Shown here: positions 35,682 through 48,680 of the stretch, piece after piece
Layout: each line of letters begins with the position of its first letter
Numbering within the stretch: position 1 is the first letter of the stretch
From: Lonicera japonica
Lineage: Eukaryota; Streptophyta; Magnoliopsida; Dipsacales; Caprifoliaceae
Direction of reading: 5' to 3'
Length of the DNA: 64,000 bases
NCBI GenBank assembly: GCA_021464415.1
Contig: CM038467.1
Location: 15,393,411 to 15,457,410, forward strand
Translations under genes and position numbers: made by a program
Notes under the pieces: model-generated
The model's input: the letters and a program-made list of their open reading frames with translations, nothing else
Database searches by the model: none
Told to the model about the DNA's origin: nothing

Positions 35682-36292
35682 TAGGGCTCGTTTGATTTGA
35701 ATTTTGGAAATGGAATGCCCATTCTACATTCTTGGAAAACTTTTCTCTTAGCATCTAAGATACCTTGTCAATGTTTGGTTTGGACATGAACTATCTTTCA
35801 TGTAACATTGAATTACCTTTGTATATTTTGTTCAATTTAAATGAGAATATGAATGACATACCTGTGAATTAACAAAATGTTCTTCAATTTTATAAAATTA
35901 AAAGATAAGTTCTAATAATTTTACAAAGGTAAAATATAAGTTTTTTTGTTATAAGGAAAGTCATTGTATGTATTTAATAATAAAAAGAAAAAAATAATAA
36001 CATTTTTTTTTTCTTTTAAAAAGAATATAAATGAAAAGAGAAGAAGAAGTTGTTTGGTAAGTAAAATGGATATTTTGGTTTTAAAAGGAAATTTTAGGAG
36101 AAAATCTACAAGAGAATACCTAGAATAATCATCTATTCTCATCCATTTAAGAGGGATAATTTCGAAGGAATACTCAATTTCTAAAATAATATATTCTTAG
36201 ACCAAAACCAGAACTAAACATCTGAATCCTTCTAAAATGGAATGTAGCATTTCGGGAATAACTTAAAACTCAAAATAATTAAACGAGCCCTA
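35682..36292. mobile_element. MITE-like element, about 611 bp
   Basis: TAGGGCTCGTTTGATTTGAA on the left pairs with AATAATTAAACGAGCCCTA on the right. Subterminal GGAATG/CATTCC motifs also face each other. No coding content. Confidence 0.65.
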
Positions 36293-38033
36293 GTGGAGAT
36301 AATTATATAATGAATAGATCATCTCCCCAAAGTTTCATAAAAAAGTTAAAACCAGAAGTACGTGTAATGAAAATGTAATATATATATATATATATATGTA
36401 TATTTATTTTCATCCATTAAAATTTTATATGATTGCATTACTGACTTTTAAATTGAGGTTTTTTTTTATTTATTTTTAATGTAAATTGGTGAAGATGATT
36501 TACTCATTAACAAGATTAATGTCTTCACAACATTTCATGAAAAAATCATTTGTTTAATTCTCTAAATTAATAGTCCTTATTCTTCTTAAAATAAAATATT
36601 CTCTTACAAGTGCACGTATTTCTAAATATATATATATATATATATATGTACGTTTTTTAACTATTAAAATGGTCGCTGCAATAAATCCTATTCACACCAA
36701 AGAGGAATTTTAAATCCAATTGTAACAACTCAACAAGAAAATGCCACACACTGTCCCTAGCTCCTAAAGTCCATTTCCAATTTATATCTATCATAAACAA
36801 ACTCTGAACTTTTCGCTTAGAAATCAATGTTCCAAAACAACTTTTAATTGAATGCTTAATATATAACAGTAATTCTCACATATTATTTAATGGTCAAAAG
36901 TTCAAAAGGATGAAACAAATGAACAAATTTATCACTTATTAACTCCGGCTATCAGTTCATTAAAAAGGTTATAATAATGAGGTAAATTTGATTGCTTAAC
37001 TGTTTGAAGTCCTTTATATGTTGCTTTACTGCAAATTAAATTCTGTTCTTTATTTTAATCAAACATATCATCATATATTCATATATAAATATACACACTG
37101 CAGACTCATGTCGATCGGCAGTTGACATATTTGAATCTTCTTATTCAAACATCCACCAATTTAATTCCTTAATTTATAAAATTCAATAAAAGATGATTGA
37201 ATGAGTCAATTAATTTATACTATAGGTTGCTTTAGTAATTAATTAAGCAAGTTTATGTGTGCATGTGTATATACATATATATATATATGTATAATATCGT
37301 TTCATAAATACATGCATACATGAAACAATACAACAAATTCGAGAAAATAATAGATGGAAGACTAAGATTTCGTAATACATACTCATAATATTGGCATGTT
37401 TAACAAATAATCTGTGCTCAAAAGATATAGAGTATATATCCGAATGACTCGAGTAAAAGTTTAAGTAAATTTGTACAAGCTTGGTAAGGCAATTCGGATT
37501 CAGGAGTGCTCCTGAGTTGGGGGGTGGCAGAACCACTTGGAGGCTAATTTTGCAGTATTATAATTTTACCCTATAATTATTTAAACCTTTAACTTTTAAA
37601 ATTTACTAATTTTGAACAAAAATAATATTAGTATTAATTTAATTTATAAAAAGGGGCATTAGTGTTAAGCTTTTCCCTCTTAAAAAAATTCCTGAGTCCA
37701 CCCCTAGGTGTGGGGACTTAATTTTGTTATTATTGTACTAATGGGAAGAGATTTAGACCTTCTCTTCTTTTTTTTAACAAAAATAAATAAATAAACTTGT
37801 GCATAGATAGCCTCGATAAAATTTGACTAAACTCATACAAAAATTAAAAAGAAAAATGTATTAGTCATTCGCATTAAAATAAATAAATAAAAATAAAAAC
37901 TTGTTCATTTAGTTGGAGACCCGTTGAGCTCGAGTAATTTAAAATTCTGTGTTGAGAAACTCAAACATAAATGGTTACTTACTCTGCCTAAAAAAAAATG
38001 GTTACTTACTCGAGTTCAATAGTAATTAATAAA
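36293..38033. other. AT-rich intergenic DNA with TA microsatellites
   Basis: TA repeats near 36379-36398, 36628-36647 and 37271-37289. A short open frame on the minus strand at 37243-37536 has no recognisable motif. Confidence 0.5.
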
Positions 38034-38945
38034 TTAGTTAATAACTCGTGCTATATACGAGCGTATAATAAATTTTATTTTTAACGATATATAGATAATT
38101 TAAAATTTTTTGTGGATATACATATATACGTGCATGCATGCATAATTGCATACATATATACATTGTATTATATAATTTAGTAAAAATAATTATATATACA
38201 AATCCATCTGACTATTAGTATCCTATAATTTTAACATAACACATAAACAAATATAATATATTGTATAAACAAATATTACAAACTAATTCAATGACCAAAA
38301 TTTTAAAAGTGATTAATGCATCAAAAACAGGAAAGTTTTTTAAATTCTACTAAAGATTTGAGTTAAAGTGGATTAGTGGGTATACTATTTAAAAATGATA
38401 GTTTAGCATAAAATTAATGATTATATCATACACAACAAATTAAATACAAGCATGAAAATCTATTTCCTTTCATTGGATTATTCCTAAGGACATCACTATT
38501 ATATAAGTTACCTATCCATATTATTAAAATACATTAAACATGCAGCATCAGTAGTGTTTGTCTTATTGCTTTTCAAATAATTGGCTTAAATATGTTGCTT
38601 ATGGAGAATAAAATATATATTGCGTCCGTTTCAAATTAATTTTACTTTGTTATTTTCAAGAAAATATTAATTTCAATCCAATTAATAGTTGATAATAAAA
38701 CTTATTTGCTATGACAAACTGAAAATAAGACTATTAGTTTAAAGCCATTTTTAAAAAAAATAGTATATTAAATGATGCTACTTTCTCTTTCTCTGATCCA
38801 TAATATTAAATAGTAAATTAAAATATGTTATAATTATTAATTTATTATGCATTAAGAATATAAGAAAAAGTAACTAATGATTACCATTAAAAATATAAGA
38901 AAAATAATTAATGAATAATTGATGTTACTACTTTCTCCATAATAC
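38034..38945 (-). mobile_element. Helitron-like element, second copy
   Basis: On the minus strand a CTCGT...ACGAG hairpin (38045-38061) is followed after 7 nt by CTAA and a T, a CTRR-type Helitron end. Its flank, AGTTAATAACTCGTGC, matches AGTTAACAACCCGTGC of the 2.47-kb terminus. The part from about 38560 repeats the 2525-2905 body in the same orientation. Confidence 0.55.
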
Positions 38946-38955
38946 TATATAGTGT

Positions 38956-39660
38956 ACTAGGGTATACCCGTGCCATCCGGCACCGTAAAATAAAATAAAA
39001 AATCTAATAATATGATAAAAACAATTAATGTGTGACGAATTTAAATCGACAAAATCAATAAGTCTATTTTAAGCTCATTGTCTAGTCTAATCTAACGTTG
39101 TGAACAATTGAAACATAAATTTTATATATCTTCATGCTGAAAAAACTAAAAGAATATCGGATTGGACCAACTTGTTTTTAATTTTTTAAAGAATCTTTTA
39201 ATCATAATCCAACCATATAATGTACGTCCTAAAAATGATATATTGAGATGATCAATAATATACAAACATATAACGTACATTCTTAAATGTTACACAATAA
39301 TTTTTCTTGATTTTTTTTGCATAATTATATAGTCATGATGGATCTTGTTTAATTGATCTTAATTAGTAGATTTTAAATATTAAATATTTATTAAATTTTG
39401 AATTTTTTATTTTAAGTTATGTCATTTTTAATGTAAACAAAATTATTAATATGTGAGAGTTTATTGTGTGTATGTTATTGGTGTTAGTGTTTTAACTTTG
39501 ATGTGACATCTTAATGTGTGTATAAAAACTCATCCAATAATGTAGAATTAATGCATACCATAACATGTGTATTTTTTAACCATTAAATTCTTATACTTTT
39601 TGGAGAAAATTTTAGTCAAAGATGTTATTTTATAATATAGATATACCCAAATATTTGACG
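38956..39660 (-). mobile_element. Third Helitron-like 3' terminus; body extent unknown
   Basis: Read on the minus strand, a GTGCC-GGAT-GGCAC hairpin (38970-38983) ends 9 nt before CTAG followed by T. The terminus abuts the previous copy. The right limit is a guess. Confidence 0.4.
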
Positions 39661-39949
39661 GGTCTGATCAAGCTGATTATATGATCCAAGGCTATAACGG
39701 TACATTCGAAGAAAAAATAGAGAGACTATGGTTTTAAAGTCAACTGATGATCATACAGTGCAAGCTACTATATATATATTTTACGTATATGTTCGTAGAC
39801 GAAATGACGAACAAGAACATGAGTAAGCCGTCGTCTGTTTTTTTCTTAACAAAGAGATTTGAATCCTTGACTGTAGAATTGTTATCTTTGTACTAGAGTT
39901 TTTTTTTTTTTTTCCTTCGTGAAAGGGAAGATATATATAAGTGTCTTCC

Positions 39950-39954
<5 letters not shown>

Positions 39955-39982
<28 letters not shown>

Positions 39983-40107
39983 GGAGGTCTAAGTCTCTCC
40001 CTTAATCCTACAAATAAAGAAAAACCCTCCCCTCCCACTCCATGAGTCGAACCCTTGCCCTCAAGGTAAGGGTGGAGGTTGCCTACTACTGGGCCAACCC
40101 CTCAAGG
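39955..40107 (-). mobile_element. tRNA-derived SINE with 17-bp target-site duplication
   Basis: Flanked by identical TAAGTGTCTTCCTTTTT-type duplications at 39938-39954 and 40108-40124. On the minus strand it starts CCTTGAGGGGTTGGCCCAGT. It carries a box A-like TGGCCCAGTAGTAGG (40096-40082) and a box B-like GGGTTCGACTC (40054-40044), and ends in a poly-A tail (T20 at 39955-39974 on plus). This gives a complete short element with Pol III promoter boxes. Confidence 0.85.
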
Positions 40108-40614
40108 TAAGTGTCTTCCTTTTTGTGTGCATCAATATGTACGTATGTTATCTTATACATTATGGACCTTCATTTAATTAGTTCAAATTAATGGTTCATC
40201 AGATCACATTCATACAATTTACGAGGATTTCAAATTTTTCCCGTCATTCTTTTAGCTAGCTTCAATACTAATCGATCATACACAGACACAAGTAAATATC
40301 ATATAAACGCTAATTATATAATTAGCCAGTACTTAATTATCTAGATCTTCTTTTAATTCATTGAGTGAACATTTTCGTACGCATTCGCATGAACACAGAT
40401 TTTTCTTGTCAATGCATTAAAACCAACTACATATATATATGTACATACATGCATACATTACATATATGTATATATTTGTATGTAAAAGTCCCCAGCTAGC
40501 TAGTTAATAAACTTTACTAAATGTTCTAATTAGTATTAATTCCATGTATCCATGTAAACCTTTTGATCATATTATCTGGCCTCGTCTCACAAATCGATCC
40601 GCGTTGTTCATTAG

Positions 40615-41638
40615 CTAGGAAGAGTCTTGAACTGATAAGAAATCTATGAATCGAACACTATTACTACTACTACTTGCTTTCCTTTGCTGTTCTTGATCCA
40701 CCTCCTCATCCTCTTTTCTTGATTGGTCTATCACTTCACTCCCATTAGACTCCGTATTTACTTGCAGAAAATCATAAAATTCCACCTTTTGCCTTCTACC
40801 TACAATTTCATTAACTAAGATATCAATACATAAACATAAAGAACTAAACACACATACAAGAGGTGGTTTATATATACGATGAGTAGTTAATTCATGTTTA
40901 TTATGGATGTACCTTCATCAATCTTCGTATGATGAGAAAGATCGTGGTTATGCGTGAAAGGATATTCGAATCTTTGATCAGCGGGGTAGATCTGTGCACT
41001 GTATTTATTAGAGGAAGATTTCCGTTCACTCATAAGTGTTTGAGCCGCTCTCTTTGCGTACATCCTCGATCGCTCTCTGCATTTGCGAGCCATGATAACA
41101 TGCCAGTGATTCTTAACGGCGTTGTCAGTGCGGCCGGGAAAGAGTCTAGCAATTATAGCCCATCGATTCCCGTGAATACGGTGAGATGCAAGTAGCCTCT
41201 CCTCTTCCTCTTCCGTGAAAGGAGTCCGGTTGATTCGAGGATCCAATTGATTGAACCACCTTAGCCTACAACTCTTCCCTGATTCATTTATTTATTTTTT
41301 AATTATATGCGCCAGTAATAGTAGATAGATATAAAACCCTAGTCCCTAGCTAGCTATGGTGATCCAACACAGTATAATTCGTCACAAAAGATCGATTTGT
41401 AAACGAACCGGTTTGTTTTAGAGCTTAACGTACTCAGCAAATCAATTAGCTAGTAGAGGCTGGCTGTATATATATATATATATGTACATGATATATTATT
41501 AATTTTTTCTATTAATTAATTACCTGATCTTCCTTGTAGCTTTTCGGCTATGGCGTTCCAATTATGAGGTCCATAGCGTTCGACCAATTCCCGAAGCTTC
41601 TCATCCTCAGCAGGCCTCCAATGGCCTCTGGTACACAT
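40615..41638 (-). CDS. R2R3-MYB transcription factor, subgroup 21 (MYB52/54-like), 221 aa
   Basis: Three exons: 41638-41524, 41278-40913, 40799-40615, with GT-AG introns of 245 and 113 bp. Starting at [15 protein letters not shown], repeat R2 has Trp at 7, 27 and 46, and R3 has Phe 59, Trp 78 and Trp 97. The recognition-helix regions read [20 protein letters not shown] and [18 protein letters not shown]. The first intron splits Gly39, as is usual for this group. [20 protein letters not shown] is typical of the MYB52/54 clade. The C-terminus has two similar motifs, VEFYDFLQV and VRFIDFLSV, the second almost at the end, as in the subgroup. Family members act in the nucleus on secondary-wall and cell-wall genes and in ABA responses; which applies here is not shown. 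The ATG is the best start, but it lies just after a CAG, so an upstream coding exon cannot be fully excluded. Confidence 0.9.
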
Positions 41639-41658
41639 CTGCCCTTTTTTTAACAAAC

Positions 41659-41708
<50 letters not shown>
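41659..41708. repeat. Compound TA/GA microsatellite in the MYB 5' leader or promoter
   Basis: About 12 TA units run directly into about 12 GA units, ending some 20 bp upstream of the MYB start codon. Confidence 0.85.
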
Positions 41709-44100
41709 AATATGAACAATATATACACAAAACTCTAATTTGAAGACCTTGCAGGTCCTTCTTGGTCAATAAATTCTTTTGATATTAGAGAGCAAAAGAG
41801 AGGGAGAGAAAATCCTGAAAAGAATATATATATATATAGATAGGTAAAGGAGGGAGGGAGGGAAGCTAGATGAGAAAGTATTTTCCGTTAGGGAGTGGGG
41901 ATGGTTCGGACAGACCTCTTTACCAGCGATTGATGCTACGTCTAGGCTAACAAACAACACAGTACTTATATATTTATATTTATTTATATCTAGCTAATAC
42001 ATACATATATATATATATAATATATATAGAAAGAGAGAGTGGGGGTTGCTTGGTGGTGCGAATTCCGTTCTCCTTTCAACGTCTTTCCAAGTTTCTAACC
42101 TACAACGTCTACTTATAAACCACCTATGTATGCTGCTTCTACTACTAGTAGTAGTTAATTGTACACTCTCTCTCTCTTAATTTCTCATCAGTACGTACAT
42201 ATATATGTGCGTGCGTGAGGCTTGTAGGTGGTATTAATTCGTAAGCAGTTTGCAACATGTATGTAATATTCTAACCTACATGACATCTAACTGTAAGCCG
42301 TAATCAAGAAACCCCGGCCCCCATCTATCTAATTATGGATTAGGGTTCCATCCATTCTCTACCTATTATTCTATTTTTAATATTAATTACTATATATATA
42401 TATATATATCATTCTCTTCTTTTAATTATTTCACATTAAGGGTGCCTTTTTTTTAACCTTTGAATGCTAAATCCAATCTGTGAAGACTATCAATACTGTT
42501 TGTTTTTCTTATTCTAGCTGAATGAGCCTCTAAATTTTAAGTGTTTGTTTAAAACAATAGTTTAAATTCATGAGCATTCAGTGGGATTGATCATCGATAC
42601 CTCTTAATGCCAAATGCTTAATCATTAAAAAAATAACCATCAACCTCTTAATTAATGAATTAAAAAAACAAACGGCTTATCGTACCTTTGAATGCACGCT
42701 TAAAACTCTCCCATTAAGTATTTAATTAGAGACAAAAGTTAGAAACCTCCTAAAACTCATTTCTTTTCGAATTAAGAGTGCTTCTAGCTAATAATTAACT
42801 TTGTAGCACAGTAACAATTAATATTGACTGACATGCATTACATAAAAGATGAAGGTTAATACCATCATTGTGATTCAAAAATTGAAGAGTCATTTAAAAT
42901 CATGAGATAGTAAAGGTCATACGTTGAATTCCATGAATATTTATATATATATATATATATTTAAAGTAATTAATGGAGGGTACGTGTTATATTAATTTTA
43001 AGTTAAGTTCATACCAAAACATAACCCTCAAGTCCTACTCAGGTATGTATAATATATATGAACTAATAATAGTCGATCTATTTGATAAGGTTCTACATAA
43101 ACTTTACAAAAAAATAAAATAATAATATAAGTAGTATATACTAATGTCTTTATTATATATATAGAGAGTACTGGAATGGTAGGTATTTTCTACTATAAGA
43201 ATATGGTGGGTACTTCTCTAAATTTACACATTTTTACGTTTCGAGCTACTGATTTAACATTTTAATTATGTTTACAAAGATGTTAAAAAGATCAACTATT
43301 CAATTTAATATTTTTTTCATAACTGAAATTATTTATTTTGAAATTTTAAGTAATATAGAGTATTCACTATGACGTATGCATGTGTATCATAAGAAGTTAC
43401 ACTATATCATTATTTAACATAAATTAGCAAGAATATTAAGTGTTTATCATATGAATCATCATATATATAATTAATATAACAATATTCGACGAATCATTGT
43501 CCCTAAATACAATAAAAATGTGCAAAATTAAAGAGGTATTCAACATAACCTAAGGTCAAAAATTCCTACCATTCCATTCCACTCCTATATATATATATTT
43601 GTGTTAATGTTGGCTTAGTTAATAATTGAAAGTAATTATAAATAATTGGTGTAAGCATATTTTCTGCAGTAGGCAAAATTTTATTATCTAAAAACAAATA
43701 TAGACAATGCACAATATATGACTGATGAGATATTCGGTCATGGATCACTTTTTTTTTTTTTTTTACTCAGGGCTAACGATATTTGACATGATCCAAAAAA
43801 TTGGCACGAACTTAACACAAAATTAGCGGATTTGAATCAAATGTAAATTAGTTTGGATCAATTTTGAGCGAAACTTAACACGACCTATTTAATAAACGAG
43901 TCATCTTTGAATTACTAAATCGACACATTTAACCCAAAATTAGAGTTTATATATCTTAAAAACATTAAAATAAAATTATTAATTTTAGAAAGGAGAATCT
44001 ATATTAAAATTAACATTTTCCATATTACAATATACAAGAAATAATAAGAAGAAGAAAAGGTTGGTATTGCAGTTAGAATAACTTGTGAGGGAGTACGTAC

Positions 44101-44142
<42 letters not shown>

Positions 44143-45000
44143 AGGTCTTGATCACCTTTCAGACCTAACTAACAAAATTAGCTTTACAAGCAATTTAGGA
44201 ACCGGCACGTGCTGACCGACTCTACTGTTATCCGTAAACTAAATTAACAAAACACTCTTTTCTCTCTCTCTCCGGTCAAACTGATGAAGTCACTTCTTGT
44301 TGAAGTTGTTTAGTTACCTCAAACTCACCTTAATTTTTGAGGATATTATAAAATGTATAATTTTGATCTTCAATTGCAATAATTTTTCATACAATGAACC
44401 ACATTCTTTTTACAAAATCATTCTAAATTTATAAATCATATTTTTTTAACACAATTAATAAATATAAAATTACTTTTGATCTCGACAACATGTTTGAAGT
44501 TAATAATTTTTAATAAAAATTAAATAATAAATTTTAATTCAAAATAAACAGAGTACATATGTATACATACACACATATTTTTTTAGCAATAGAGTTTTTA
44601 TGGAATGGAGATTACTCATTTAGATCATTTTCCTAAACAAAAATACTTGTAATTCATCATCTCCAATCGATCGCATAGCAAGAAGCCCCGGTTAAAAAAA
44701 AAAAAAAAAATTGACTATTAAATTCTTACTTATCAAATGTGACCGTGATTCTTAATCTCTTGTAAACATGGCACTATTAATTTTTAGAGATAATGGGTTA
44801 TAAGGTCTCGTTCCATAATATTTTATAACTCTAAGGACGGACTCATATTTAATAAAGGAAAGTAGTATTAATTTCATAATTTAGTTTTACAATAAGGACA
44901 CTTTTCATGATATTAATTTATTTTAAGAAAAATGATAAATGTTGATGGACAAAAATACCTTGATATAATTCCCTCTCCCTCACCCCTCTCTCTCTCTCTT
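41709..45000. other. MYB upstream region and AT-rich intergenic DNA
   Basis: Holds several TA runs (41828-41840, 42007-42028, 42390-42410, 42943-42960) and a pure GA microsatellite at 44103-44139. The MYB promoter must be in the first 1-2 kb. No other gene seen. Confidence 0.45.
44103..44139. repeat. (AG)18 microsatellite
   Basis: An uninterrupted dinucleotide run. Confidence 0.9.
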
Positions 45001-45001
45001 A

Positions 45002-45657
45002 CATATATATAAACCATTTATATATAAACTGAGCACTGAACTCTCAAAGCGAGATGATCATAAAAAATGGAACAAAACAGAGACGAAGCTTCGAGTTCAG
45101 TTGCCACCATCGAAGAGATCCAAAGACACCTCGTTCGACCTCTTTCTCTGCAGTACTCTCAATCTTCAACCTCCATCCTCACATCTCGGTACTCATTTTA
45201 TTTATAGTACTCGTAGATTATACATTTGTGCCTGTATATATGCTCAGATTTTGAGCTTTTTAATTCATATAACAGTGATGATCTCATTAAACGGGACTCC
45301 GCACAATTCGATGCGGAATATGATTAGATTTCAAAGGAAGAGAGAAGTGATGAACAAAAGGCTTGATGATTACTTGGATCTAGGTCTTCTCTCTGCAATT
45401 TGTGCGAAATTTGGTGGTAAAAGGAGAAAAGGCTGATCATAGATGAAATTGAAGGAGTTTGAAGTTGGAGTGGCCAATTGATGATGAATCGAAGGCGTTC
45501 ATAGAGGTTTCGAGAACTGAGAAGATTAAAGAAGATGTTTATCTTGACAAAGATTTGGATTTGATTGGAGGTGTGCGAGATGAAGATCTCGTCAATTTTT
45601 TTATTTTTTTTATTGGTGCTAAAACTGATTTAGCACCATTGGTATGTTGAAATAGAT
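45002..45657 (+). other. Unrecognised transcription-unit-like region with short ORFs
   Basis: A CT-rich run (44980-44999) and TATATATAAACC (about 45004) look like a core promoter. An ATG at 45067 opens a 46-codon frame starting MEQNRDEASSSVATIEEIQR, faintly like the N-terminus of some AP2/ERF factors, but it ends at a stop and no AP2 domain follows. Later frames include RFQRKREVMNKRLDDYLDLG (stop near 45436) and an acidic stretch SRTEKIKEDVYLDKDLDLIG. They could be exons of a gene, a decayed gene or chance. I do not recognise a product. Confidence 0.2.
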
Positions 45658-45668
45658 TGGTGTTAAAC

Positions 45669-45846
45669 CTTCTGGTTGGTGCTCAGAAAGTGCTCCAGGT
45701 GGTGCTAAATGCATTTAATTTAGCACCTTCTGGTTGTGCATTTAGCATATTCTGGTTATTGTTCAAAATGCGCTAAATGCATTTAGCACTTTCTGGTTGC
45801 TGTCTAGGTAGTGCTAAATACATTTAGCACCTTTTGGTTGCTGTTA
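45669..45846. repeat. Interspersed palindrome array (GTGCTAAATGCATTTAGCAC type)
   Basis: Five copies of TTCTGGTTG (last TTTTGGTTG) start at 45669, 45728, 45749, 45790 and 45832, with spacings near multiples of 20-21 bp. Between them are palindromes: a perfect GCTAAATGCATTTAGC (45772-45787) and near copies around 45702-45727 and 45812-45831. Confidence 0.8.
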
Positions 45847-46344
45847 GTGTCATAATAAGACGTGAGATATTATAAGGAAGGAGTATTAGTGTCTTTTTTG
45901 TATAGTATCCTTAATTTACATGGTTAATTTTTAAGTGTCCTTAATTTATAATTATATTATTCTTAGAATTAACCTTATGCCTAATTGACTCTAATTTTTA
46001 TTCTAACCAACTACATGTATGTATTTTAGTGATTGTAAATCATGTTCAAATTATAGTGCGTGTGATGATGAGAATAAATATTTGGAATCTCCTTTCCTAT
46101 TTAATTTAAGTGGCCGGGGTGTAGGCTTTTTGTGCAAAATTATTGTTTTGACTCAAATATTACATCAAATATTTTTTTTTTCAAATTAACAATTCAACAG
46201 GTCATCATGTAAAAAAACACCTAAAGTACAGATGCAGATCATCTCGTACTAATCTTGTCTCTTTCTTATGTTTAGCTACTCCAAATAATATGTTTTTATG
46301 GTTATGGGTTCTTTATCAAGTATGGTACTGTTTTAACTTCCAAG

Positions 46345-46480
46345 TTGTTGCGTTTACTTATAACGTATACATACATGCATATATATATATATATATATAT
46401 AGATTCCTGTATGGTTGTTATGTTTAATATATATGTATATAATCGATGTTATATATATATATATATATATATATGCGTTC
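46345..46480. repeat. TA-rich microsatellite cluster
   Basis: Two TA runs (about 46379-46401 and 46450-46475) separated by mixed sequence. Confidence 0.8.
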
Positions 46481-46997
46481 ATATCTACGAAAATCACAAG
46501 CAGCTCTACGCAAATAGAGAACGAATTTCTTGCTTTACAGAAAGACCTACAAACAACTTAAAGATTGGAAAGAAATATAGTCCAGCTGTGGAGGATCAAC
46601 ATGAAAATGATGAGTAATTAATGCCAAACTATTTACGTCACAACACAAAAATAAAATAGAAAATTAAATCCACCGTATTCATCGTCACATAATATTCAGT
46701 CAGTTGCCCAAGTAACAAACCTAGGATTCTTATGTTCGAGTTTCATCTTCTACAATTAAGAACAAGAGAAATATATTGTTGAGTTTTTACGCAAATAAAA
46801 CGCAAATACGTTATTAAATAAAATTAACCTCTAAATGTAGAAGGTCAATCTCACAACGTTTTTTTCATTTTATAAATACGTACTTTAATGGACATTAGAA
46901 ATAGTTCTGCCAAAAAAACTGTTTTTCATCGTCTATGTAACTTCTATTTTCATTCCTCTCATATTTTTTTTTCATTCAAAGGTTACTTCACATGGCA

Positions 46998-47069
46998 TTT
47001 GAACTAGTTTTCACGCACTCGATTAATTTCTATATTTGAACTAGTTTTCACGCACTCGATTAATTTCTA
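46998..47069. repeat. Perfect 37-bp tandem duplication
   Basis: A unit starting TTTGAACTAGTTTTCACGCA occurs at 46998 and again at 47035. The second copy matches over 35 bp without change, so the duplication is recent. Confidence 0.9.
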
Positions 47070-47439
47070 CTTACAGTGCGTGGTGACTAAGCTTTATTTT
47101 AAAAACTTCAAAAATTAATCTTGGGAACACCAAGTCATTCCCAAGGTTTTATATTTCATTTTTCTAATTAATAGTTACACTGATATTATGTATATTAGAA
47201 AAGTATAAATACGGATGCTCTTCGTAATAAAGTTATGTACTTTTGTTCTTCTCGCTTACTATATGTTGAGATAAAATACGGTCTATTTCATATTGAATAT
47301 TTAACTTTTATGCTCTCCCTTTCGACCCATATACTGAAAAGGAAAATTCCCAAAAAGCTAGATATGTTTACGGAGCCCATAAGAATATGTATTGTGATAA
47401 TGCAGACATAACTCTGCCAGACTGCTGGCCTAACCTTCT

Positions 47440-47440
<1 letters not shown>

Positions 47441-47478
<38 letters not shown>
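47441..47478. repeat. (CT)18 microsatellite
   Basis: A pure dinucleotide run following CTTCTT. Confidence 0.9.
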
Positions 47479-47480
<2 letters not shown>

Positions 47481-48680
47481 CTTATATAACAATTACAAGC
47501 GTACACATTTAATATATTAAATGTGACTATTATATATTTGTTAAATTATAAATAATTGACATTTTAATATATCAATTTTTATTTTAAATATTTATATTCA
47601 TGTAAAAATATTCTTTATATAATGTAGTTTTCCTTTTTATATCTCCACACACACACATATACATATATGAAAAATGATAACATGTATTCTTCAGAAAATT
47701 ACTATGAATTAAAATAATGAAATCTTGTAGGATAATCTGTGACATATTTAATGCATGTTGGGAGTTAATTATTTTTAAAAATAGTATTTAACATGTGCCC
47801 TTAAGACACATGTTAACATAACCCTATATATATATATATATGTAGTTGAGTTTGTGTATCTCTTGTAACCTGGTTTGGGGAAAATTGCTTGGGAAAAAAA
47901 ACATAAAAAAAATGGAGGAGCTAAACCCCTCTCTCAAATATCTTCATTCTTCCACCAACCATTTTGTCACATAAAAATTAACATTTCCAACAGGCCCTTT
48001 ATATATAGGTAACGGTCACTGCTAACTTAACGGTTTTCTTCAACTAACATGTACATCACATCTCTCTCTCTATCTCTATATATATATATACATAAAATAC
48101 ATTCCCACTTTTTGTCCAAACTTTTGATACATATATACCATTATGAACCCAAATAATTGCATATTTACTTCATAAAATCTCCAAGAAAATCAATTGCCCT
48201 GTGTTTGACGTATATTAGTTTTTATTGGTGTTTGGTCACATAATTTTTCAAGGAAACGATTTTCACGGTACAATTTTCTAGTTTTTCATGTAATTAAAAT
48301 ACCTGACCTACCCTAGGTATTTTTTTCCCCGTATAAAACGAAGTCCAAGGAATTGAAAATGCTAGGCCTGGACTGTTCACCAGTTTTACCTACTTTTCTG
48401 TGTACCTCTGGGCAAAGCTTATTAGCTTAGACCATTTTTTACTCCCAGTAGATTAGCTGCTTTCCGATGGTAAATTCCGTAGATAAATACAAGTAGACCA
48501 GAACTTCACTTTCTTCTTCTTCTTCTTCTTATACATGCATTTACTAAAATGAAATATATCCCTTCACACACAAATCATCAACCTGTACATCCAATCATTT
48601 CGGGTGTGATTACATACGGAAAATAAACATGAAACTATTTCTCTTGGAAAACAAAGACATAGTGGAGGTGGTTTTTGAAT

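Noticed and set aside
40929..41195. Plus-strand 88-codon frame
   Set aside because: It is the antisense of MYB exon 2.
41766..41960. Possible upstream coding exon of the MYB gene
   Set aside because: No ATG in frame and low-complexity TA/TC content. Related MYB proteins start at or very near the chosen Met.
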